64,000 nucleotides of DNA from the NCBI GenBank assembly GCA_031761405.1, contig JASEVX010000003.1, positions 116,278,247 through 116,342,246 of the forward strand. The letters are read 5' to 3'. The position numbers and the translations under genes were made by a program. This document shows, in pieces, positions 61,101 through 64,000 of this stretch. Every line of letters starts with the position of its first letter. Position 1 is the stretch's first letter. Origin of the DNA: Serripes groenlandicus (taxonomy: Eukaryota > Mollusca > Bivalvia > Cardiida > Cardiidae). The notes beneath the pieces were generated by a model. It ran no database searches. It was not told the DNA's origin and saw only the letters and a program-made list of their open reading frames with translations.

Positions 61101-63218
61101 GTTAGTGAAGTAGCTAGTCAGCCTATCGTTCAATATGTTTAGTGAAGTAGCTAGTCAGCCTATCGTTCAACATGGTTAGTGAAGTAGCTAGTCAGCCTAT
61201 CGTTCAATATGGTTAGTGAAGTAGTTAGTCAGCCTATTGTCCAATATGGTTAGTGAAGTAGCTAGTCAGCCTCTCGTTCAACATGGTTAGTAAAGTAGCT
61301 AGTCAGCGTGCAGTTCAATATTGTTAGTGAAGTAGCTAGTCAGCCTATCGTTCAATATGGTTAGTGAAGTAGCTAGTCAGCCTATCGTTCAATATGGTAA
61401 GTGAAGTAGCTAGTCAGCCTATCGTTCAACATGATAAGTGAAGTAGCTAGTCAGCCTATCGTTCAACATGGTTAGTAAAGTAGCTAGTCAGCATATCGTT
61501 CAATATGGTTAGTGAAGTAGCTAGCCAGCCTATAGTTCAATATGGTTAGTAAAGTAACTAGTCAGCCTATCGTTCAACATGGTTAGTGAAGTAGCTAGTC
61601 AGCGTATCGTTCAACATGGTTAGTGAAGTAGCTAGTCAGCCTATCGTTCAACATGGTTAGTGAAGTAGCTAGTCAGCCTATCGTTCAATATGGTTATTGA
61701 AGTAGCTAGGCTAGTCAGCCTATCGTTCAACATGGTTAGTGAAGTAGCTAGTCAAGCCTATCGTTCAATATGGTTAGTGAAGTAGCTAGTCAGCGTACGG
61801 TTCAATAGTGTTAGTGAAGTAGCTAGTCAGCCTATCGTTCAATATGGTTAGTGAAGTAGCTAGGCTAGTCAGCCTATCGTTCAACACAGTTAGTGAAGTA
61901 GCTATTCAAGCCTATCGTTCAATATGGTTAGTGAAGTAACTAGTCAATCTATCGTTCAATATGGTTAGTGTGTAATTGTGTTCAAGTAGCTTGTCAGCCT
62001 ATATTTCAATATTGTTAGTCCCTCATTTTGTTCAAATAGCTTTTCAGCTTTTATTTCAATATAGTTAGTCTGTCATTTTGTTCAAATAGCTTGTCAGCCT
62101 TAAGTTCAATATCGTAAGTCTGTCATTTTGTTCAAATAGCTTGTCAGCCTTAAGTTCAATATAGTTAGTCTGTCATTTTGTTCAAAAAGCTTGTCAGCCT
62201 TTAGTTCAATATCGTTAGTCTGTCATTTTGTTCAAATAGCTTGTCAGCCTAAAGTTCAATAACATTAGTTTGTCGTTTTGTTCAAATAGCTTGTCAGCCT
62301 AAAGTTCAATATGATATGTCTTGAACGTCCCATCTTAACATATAATAGTATACGGAAAGTCATAAATAAATGTCCAGTAGGTTAGGACAATACCTTTTAA
62401 TCCATGTATAATGAGTTTGAATCAGGTTCGACCATTAATTATTTCTGATGATTGACAAAAGGTCAGTCTGACTAGTGTCATTCATCTTCATCAAATGCGC
62501 TAAAAATTGTCCATGTGGGAAGGTAGCCACTCGCCTGGGAATAATGTTGTGTGGAGTACTGTTGAAAGAGAGCCGGAAAACACGTGGTATTTATAATTAG
62601 CAACCATTATATGACTGTTGGAAAAGGCGTTAACGTTCAATCAATTTATTAACAAATTGAATGTCAAAAGAGATGAATCTGCTAAATGCAGATGAAAGAA
62701 CCAGTACGTTTTATTTCCAATTTGAGTAAAATACCAGACTTAAACATCGACGCTATAGCAAATGCTCGTACATATCTGATTAATACCTATCACACGTCGT
62801 CTCATATTGACCTTTGAGTCATCAACTCAAATAATTGCCTAAAAATTGTTAGATATCAACAGGGGGAAATAACCCATATAAATAAACGAGAGAGATGAAC
62901 GATTGCCGAGTGTCCCGAAAGCATAAAGTAACTATTCTTATAACAGAAGCAAGCGCTTGTTGAATCGTGATTGTTTCATTGGACAGAAAAACAGGCACCT
63001 GCTCATAAATATTAGAGTCAAATCGAGACTACCTTCTATACGGTGTCGTCAGATCCACTATGTATAATATTTTGGTCTGATTTTAATGAGGTTGTGTTAT
63101 TTCAGGACCGTTTGTTATGAATGAAGATTCTGAAATTGAGCAAGCCATAAGTGATTATAAATCGAAGAAAAATGGATTTGAAAATGCTTCGAGTTGGAAA
63201 TCTAGTGCTTTGAAATAG
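45953..63218 (+). CDS. PIR: pirin, complete seven-exon coding sequence (286 codons)
   Basis: Exons 45953-46132, 49949-50029, 52888-53094, 55105-55234, 56406-56488, 57810-57876 and 63106-63218 join without frame break to 286 codons plus stop. Human pirin is about 290 residues. All introns are GT-AG. Pirin is an iron-binding bicupin protein, in vertebrates nuclear and acting as a redox-sensitive transcription co-regulator; bacterial and human pirins also show quercetinase activity. The four metal ligands of the N-terminal cupin are visible as His53, His55 (FPDHPHRGFET), His97 and Glu99 (GILHCEMP). The motifs NLDPFLL, DFCGH, NPGDLQWMTAG and AHGLQLWVNL are family hallmarks. The C-terminal cupin carries HFVLIAGKP and GPFVMN. 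Introns 1, 2 and 6 are swollen by minisatellites and all larger introns by MITEs and SINEs. The identification is firm; the extreme N-terminus is less so because the first visible exon is open upstream of this ATG. Confidence 0.95.
46116..48424 (+). repeat. 53-bp minisatellite, about 43 copies, built on the exon 1 donor site
   Basis: The first unit straddles the pirin exon 1/intron 1 junction: exon bases CATAGGGGCTTTGAAACG followed by GTAAGGGTTTATCGTCAG. That 53-bp unit then repeats to 48424 with modest divergence (TATCGTCAGTTGTTGTCTG, GTGTTAATCATAG variants, some units 2-3 bp shorter). Nearly every unit keeps GGCTTTGAAACGGTAAG, a good 5' splice site, and ends in AATCATAG, which resembles a weak 3' splice site. 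Since the exon bases encode the invariant HRGFET metal-site region, the exon is the source and the array the derivative. Confidence 0.95.
48446..48595 (+). mobile_element. SINE, 5'-truncated
   Basis: GTCTCCTAGGCGCTCAGTGTTGCGGAGTTAGCACTACGACTGACTGACTG..AGTACTGGTAACTTTCCCAGGAAATGCTG..GTTGAAAGCGGCGTAAAACACCAAACAG follows the body and tail of the SINE at 30205-30455. The pol III promoter head is missing. It lies in pirin intron 1. Confidence 0.8.
48730..49105 (+). mobile_element. two joined TGAGCC-family MITE copies
   Basis: A first copy lacking its left end runs 48730-48867 and is fused at GGCGATAGACATCTGCGTAATG to a second, which ends GGTTTGTTTTCTGGTGGAACGACTCA. The joint GCGATAGACATCTGCG is the same truncated left end seen inside the composite CAGGGGCGTAGC elements. 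Intron 1 of pirin. Confidence 0.82.
49278..49621 (+). mobile_element. composite CAGGGGCGTAGC element, copy 2, with GTGTA target duplication
   Basis: Termini CAGGGGCGTAGCTCC and GCAAAGCTACGCCCCTG. GTGTA occurs immediately on both sides (49273-49277 and 49622-49626). The interior is the same truncated TGAGCC-family MITE with identical joints to copy 1, so the composite moved as a unit. Intron 1 of pirin. Confidence 0.9.
49627..49885 (-). mobile_element. tRNA-derived SINE, inverted
   Basis: Read on the minus strand: GGTCACAAAGAGCAC..AGTTCAAATCCCGACTCGACC (tRNA-like head with B-box) at the right, then GGTAGTCAGTTGCCAGGGAAGAACGTTGGAACACTGG, and a tail with CCGAGATATAACTGAAC..GGCGTT at the left. 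It ends about 60 bp before pirin exon 2. Confidence 0.72.
49949..50029 (+). CDS. PIR: pirin exon 2 (residues 61-87)
   Basis: Acceptor TACTTTAG at 49948, donor CAG|GTAAGA at 50029/50030; 81 bp, phase 0 on both sides. It encodes the VTYMLEG strand, RHEDFCGHKG and NPGDLQ, all standard in the pirin N-terminal cupin. Confidence 0.95.
50052..50403 (+). mobile_element. composite CAGGGGCGTAGC element, copy 3
   Basis: Termini CAGGGTCGTAGCTCC and CCAAGCTACGCCCCTG. Flanks ACTGT and ACTTT agree at four of five bases, consistent with an aged 5-bp duplication. A G-run (GGGGAGGGGGGGGG near 50214) has expanded in the interior. It starts 22 bp after the pirin exon 2 donor. Confidence 0.87.
50694..52210. repeat. 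69-bp minisatellite, about 22 copies, open on both strands
   Basis: A unit of exactly 69 bp (AAGATCGTCCGAATTTATAATGAACTCTC...) repeats with only two commonly variable sites: GTATGGTG/GTATTGTG and GTCCG/GTCGG. Because 69 is 3 x 23, any frame without a stop in one unit stays open through all. The plus strand reads repeats of RIYNELSFRAHVIIIC and the minus strand repeats of MSTKREFIINSDDLKKH (535 codons, 52182 down to 50575). It lies wholly within pirin intron 2. I treat it as non-coding. Confidence 0.95.
52410..52626. mobile_element. CTGCAGCAGACGAC palindromic element, diverged copy
   Basis: ATCTGCAAGTCGTCTTTGAAAGCATCTACGC at the left, AGTCTGCTGCAGATG..GCGTCAAAATGCATCTGCATG at the right, and AGTTACTCAACAGGCGTTAACTCTCC in the centre. 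Confidence 0.7.
52627..52860. mobile_element. CTGCAGCAGACGAC palindromic element, good copy
   Basis: TAACCCTTTCCCACCTGTTGAAGC..CTGCAGCAGACGACTTTTG at the left, AAAGTCGTCTGCTGCAGATG..GGAAAGGGTTTTA at the right. It ends 27 bp before pirin exon 3, close to the branch-point region of intron 2. Confidence 0.87.
52888..53094 (+). CDS. PIR: pirin exon 3 (residues 88-156)
   Basis: Acceptor TTGAACCCAG at 52887, donor AAG|GTGAGT at 53094/53095; 207 bp, phase 0 on both sides. It encodes WMTAGKGILHCEMPEG with the third and fourth metal ligands (His97, Glu99), AHGLQLWVNL, and KDGVTVKVIAGESLGTK leading into the interdomain region. Confidence 0.96.
53107..53370 (-). mobile_element. TGAGCC-ended MITE, copy in intron 3 (inverted)
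   Basis: AAGCCGTCTCGCGAGGAAACC at the left, GGTTTTCTCGCGGGAAGGCTCA at the right; internal phrases reversed (CACTTTTCGTCTCC, CTGTTTCAGGAATCATTACTC). It begins only 12 bases after the exon 3 donor. Confidence 0.9.
53379..53760. mobile_element. CTGCAGCAGACGAC family, two degenerate copies
   Basis: CTCTTTCCAACATACAACACAAATTTGCAGTAGAC..GTCGTTTGCTACAGATGCGTC (53379-53580) is followed by GAAAGTGCTCATTACAGGCAATTTCTCCTTTTGCCACAATG (53670-53712), the half-palindrome of another copy. Confidence 0.65.
53987..54059. repeat. near-perfect 73-bp hairpin (36-bp arms)
   Basis: AACCCTATGTTGTGGGTACTCGAAAGAATCGTCTCA faces its reverse complement, TTGAGACGATTCTTTTGAGTACCCACAACATAGGGTT, with a single mismatch and virtually no loop. 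Family members are at 45661, 54181 and 56209, with a half copy at 56636. Intron 3 of pirin. Confidence 0.93.
54181..54256. repeat. GTGGGTACTC hairpin family, second copy in intron 3
   Basis: CTGTGGGTACTCAACATAATCGCCTCATTGTGACGATTTTGTTTAGTACCCACACACTAGG: arms still pair but with more mismatches than the copy at 53987. Confidence 0.82.
54447..54675. mobile_element. CTGCAGCAGACGAC palindromic element, good copy
   Basis: CCCTTTCCCACATACAACAAATCTGCAGCAGACGAC at the left, CAGCTGCAGAGGCGTCAGAAAGCG..GGGAAAGGGTTAAC at the right, and AAATTGCTCGTTTTGAGCAATTT in the centre. The central loop reads the complement of the other copies (CGTTTTG versus CAAAACG), as expected if the centre can flip. Confidence 0.87.
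54769..55032 (+). mobile_element. TGAGCC-family MITE, copy near the end of intron 3
   Basis: GAGCAGGCTCCGCGAGAAAACC at the left, GGTTTTCTCGCGGGGCGGCTCC at the right, with the standard interior. It ends about 70 bp before exon 4. Confidence 0.88.
55105..55234 (+). CDS. PIR: pirin exon 4 (residues 157-199 plus one base)
   Basis: Acceptor CATATTTTCAG at 55104, donor TTTG|GTATGT at 55234/55235; 130 bp, ending in phase 1. It encodes VYTRTPTMYLDFRMDKG and GWNGFAYVLSGTALF, the start of the C-terminal cupin. Confidence 0.95.
55541..55780 (-). mobile_element. TGAGCC-ended MITE, copy in intron 4 (inverted, internal deletion)
   Basis: TGAGCCGTCCAGCGAGACAACC at the left, GGTTTTCTCGCAGGACGGCTCA at the right, TA on both flanks. 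The stretch between GTCTGCGCGGA and TACATTACGCAG is shortened compared with other copies. Confidence 0.9.
56209..56284. repeat. GTGGGTACTC hairpin family, copy in intron 4
   Basis: AATCCTATGTTGTGGGTAATCAAAAGAATCGTCTCACTGAGACGATTTGTTTAAGTACCCACACAATAGTG: a well-paired hairpin like 53987-54059. A half copy (AAACCTATGTTGTGG) is at about 56637. Confidence 0.88.
56406..56488 (+). CDS. PIR: pirin exon 5 (residues 200-227)
   Basis: Acceptor TTGTGGTTGTAG at 56405, donor AAC|GTAAGT at 56488/56489; 83 bp. The first two bases complete a glycine codon split across intron 4 (TTTG + GT). It encodes PDNDATQGPAHNTLVLGPG and SLKVKNN. Confidence 0.94.
57021..57272 (-). mobile_element. full-length tRNA-derived SINE with target duplication
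   Basis: On the minus strand the head shows an A-box TGGTAGAGCGC (57249-57259) and B-box GGTTCGATCCC (57213-57223), correctly spaced. The body has CAGTAGTACTGG..AAGTTAGGCAGG, and the tail ATATAACTGAACAATTG..GCGGCC. TGCAACAG flanks it on both sides (57013-57020 and 57273-57280). The promoter boxes are intact, so it may be a young copy. It is in pirin intron 5. Confidence 0.88.
57810..57876 (+). CDS. PIR: pirin exon 6 (residues 228-249 plus one base)
   Basis: Acceptor TTTATTCCAG at 57809, donor TATG|GTAAGT at 57876/57877; 67 bp, ending in phase 1. It encodes RDEVCHFVLIAGKPINEPIV ending at Tyr249; the first base of Gly250 is split across intron 6. This matches the HFVLIAGEP..P..Q segment of animal pirins. 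Its last 16 bases also begin the intron 6 repeat family. Confidence 0.95.
57861..58080 (+). repeat. diverged ~50-bp repeats starting at the exon 6 donor
   Basis: The first unit is CCAATAGTTCAATATG|GTAAGTTCGTCATTTTGTTTAAATAGCTGCTTAGCC, half exon and half intron. Diverged units follow (TTAGATATAGTAAGC..GTTCAAATAGCTGGTCAG, then TTAGATTTGGTTAGTCTGTCATTTTGTTTAAGTAGCTGG). They link the exon end to the 37-bp array. Confidence 0.85.
58085..61975 (+). repeat. 37-bp minisatellite, roughly 105 copies, derived from the exon 6 donor site
   Basis: Consensus TAGCTAGTCAGCCTATCGTTCAATATGG(T/A)TAGTGAAG. The GTTCAATATGGTAAGT form, present in a minority of units, matches the end of exon 6 plus its donor. The unit is the ~50-bp repeat with its CTGTCATTTTGTTCAAA portion replaced by GAAG. 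Marker variants (GTACGGTTCAATATTG) lie at about 58825, 59306, 59750, 60379, 60823 and 61304. The pairs 59306/60379 and 59750/60823 are both 1,073 bp apart (29 units), showing higher-order duplication. Confidence 0.94.
61976..62325 (+). repeat. ~50-bp repeats flanking the 3' side of the 37-bp array
   Basis: Six or so units of GTTCAATATAGTTAGTCTGTCATTTTGTTCAAATAGCTTGTCAGCCTTAA, the same long form that spans the exon 6 donor. Long-form units bracket the 37-bp array on both sides. Confidence 0.9.
62475..62645 (+). mobile_element. SINE fragment, second family
   Basis: TCATTCATCTTCATCAAATGC, TTGTGTGGAGTACTG and GACTGTTGGAAAAGGCGTTAACG parallel the SINE at 31545-31797. No promoter boxes remain. Confidence 0.6.
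63106..63218 (+). CDS. PIR: pirin exon 7 (residues 250-286 and stop)
   Basis: Acceptor GTGTTATTTCAG at 63105. The first two bases complete a glycine codon with exon 6, giving GPFVMN, then an EIEQAISDYKSKKNGFENAS segment and the C-terminal SSALK before TAG at 63216-63218. Animal pirins end in the same AI.D(F/Y)..KNGFE.A..WKS pattern. Confidence 0.95.
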
Positions 63219-63340
63219 ACATTGGGTAAAGTACTTTGGCCATCTAAAGTGAACTACGAAACATTCATGGACTAGCGTTTATGGTTATTGATGAAGTGGT
63301 TTTTTTTTGTCAATATCTGCAACTGTTTGAGGACTTTGAA

Positions 63341-63346
63341 AATAAA
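63341..63346 (+). terminator. pirin poly(A) signal AATAAA
   Basis: Canonical AATAAA 123 bases after the stop codon, preceded by a T-run (63299-63308). It is the first such hexamer in the 3' region, so a short 3' UTR is likely. Confidence 0.75.
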
Positions 63347-63593
63347 ACTGTACTTACTAAAGTTGATTTTAGCTGACATATCATTATGCAAAATTTGTTT
63401 TGAAGTAAACCATTCCCTCGTGCAGACGTTTTTTTTACGCATTTTCAGCAGACGACTTCTGAAAACATTTCCCCGTGCTTCAGAAGTGCTTCACCTACGC
63501 TCTCAGCAGTGTATGATCCTGCGTATGAGTTATGTGTTGTAGTGTTTTATCTGGTATGACTTATCTCAGTATCTCACTAAAGACTAACACATA

Positions 63594-63852
63594 TGAGCCG
63601 TCCAGTGAGAAAACCAACATTATGGACTATGCGTAATGTATAGACCCAGATCAGCATGCGTAGTCCGCGCAGACTGATCCTACCCGACACATTCCGTCTC
63701 AGGGGGATAGAGGTATCATAATTCTTGAAACAGAAAAACCACAGGAGGCGAAAAGTGTCTATCCGGGTAAGCCTGCGCGGCGTGCTTAGGCTGATCCGGG
63801 TCGATACTTTACGCAGACTCCACAATGTTGTTTTTTCTCTTGGGCCGGCTAA
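63594..63852 (+). mobile_element. TGAGCC-ended MITE, copy downstream of pirin
   Basis: TGAGCCGTCCAGTGAGAAAACC at the left, TTTTTTCTCTTGGGCCGGCTAA at the right, standard interior. ORFs on both strands here are translations of the MITE. Confidence 0.9.
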
Positions 63853-63885
63853 TATCACTAAAGATAAACAAATAGTGTTTATCTT

Positions 63886-64000
63886 CAAGCTTATCCATTT
63901 CCCTCATACAGACGCCTATTGACGCATCTACAGCAGACGACTTTCGGACATTGTGACAAAAGTGGAAATAATTTCTCCTTTGGACACAAATCTTTCCACT
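63886..64000. mobile_element. CTGCAGCAGACGAC palindromic element, cut by window end
   Basis: TATCCATTTCCCTCATACAGACGCC..CATCTACAGCAGACGACTTTCGGACATTGTGACAAAAG is the left arm. The right arm lies beyond position 64000. Confidence 0.78.

Noticed and set aside
63577..63922. ORFs on both strands near the window end (RISLSTPRRLTRIDTFRLLW type)
   Set aside because: The same peptide pattern appears wherever the TGAGCC-family MITE occurs (41.6, 49.4, 50.2, 54.8, 55.6 kb); it is MITE sequence.

Overview
The window looks like nuclear DNA of a bivalve mollusc. The grounds are a spliced animal pirin gene with GT-AG introns, tRNA-derived SINEs with the GCGTTAAACACCAAACA-type tail seen in molluscs, a CR1/L2-like LINE tail, and very dense short inverted-repeat elements. 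Some of these short repeat families resemble ones I associate with dreissenid (zebra/quagga) mussels. That species-level guess rests on recall and was not searched.

Layout. (1) Positions 1-24,420 are a macrosatellite: at least 9.5 copies of a 2,528-bp unit, essentially identical in the interior, broken by a 200-N scaffold gap at 9,634-9,833. Each unit is about half simple sequence (GT, TATG, TCTG) and half non-simple sequence rich in GCTAC boxes; it shows no credible gene. (2) 24.4-33 kb is repeat-rich: a 167-bp tandem array with a strong hairpin, a tandem cluster of palindromic elements, a truncated LINE, SINEs and a GAT/ATC microsatellite. Two possible gene pieces lie here: an N/G/Q/M-rich ORF at 26.5-27.0 kb (+) and a signal-peptide plus PAN/Apple-like exon at 32.1-31.8 kb (-). 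(3) 33-45.7 kb has no recognisable gene. It holds a 1.1-kb inverted-repeat element, palindromic MITEs, an A-B-A-B tandem repeat, 77-bp repeats and a 960-bp foldback element. It also holds an AT-rich stretch where a TGTCAATGTTAC-type palindrome recurs about every 180 bp. (4) 45.8-63.35 kb is a complete pirin gene (+): seven coding exons joining to 286 codons, all with consensus splice sites, plus a poly(A) signal. Its introns are packed with SINEs, MITEs and three minisatellites.

Most notable observation. The minisatellites in pirin introns 1 and 6 both begin exactly across the exon/intron 5' splice junction. The 53-bp unit of intron 1 contains the end of exon 1 plus its GTAAGG donor. The repeats of intron 6 contain the end of exon 6 plus its GTAAGT donor. 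Conserved coding exons therefore appear to have seeded two separate arrays, placing tens of decoy 5' splice sites right after the genuine ones. A third array (69 bp, intron 2) is open in a frame on both strands for about 1.5 kb, probably because 69 is a multiple of three.
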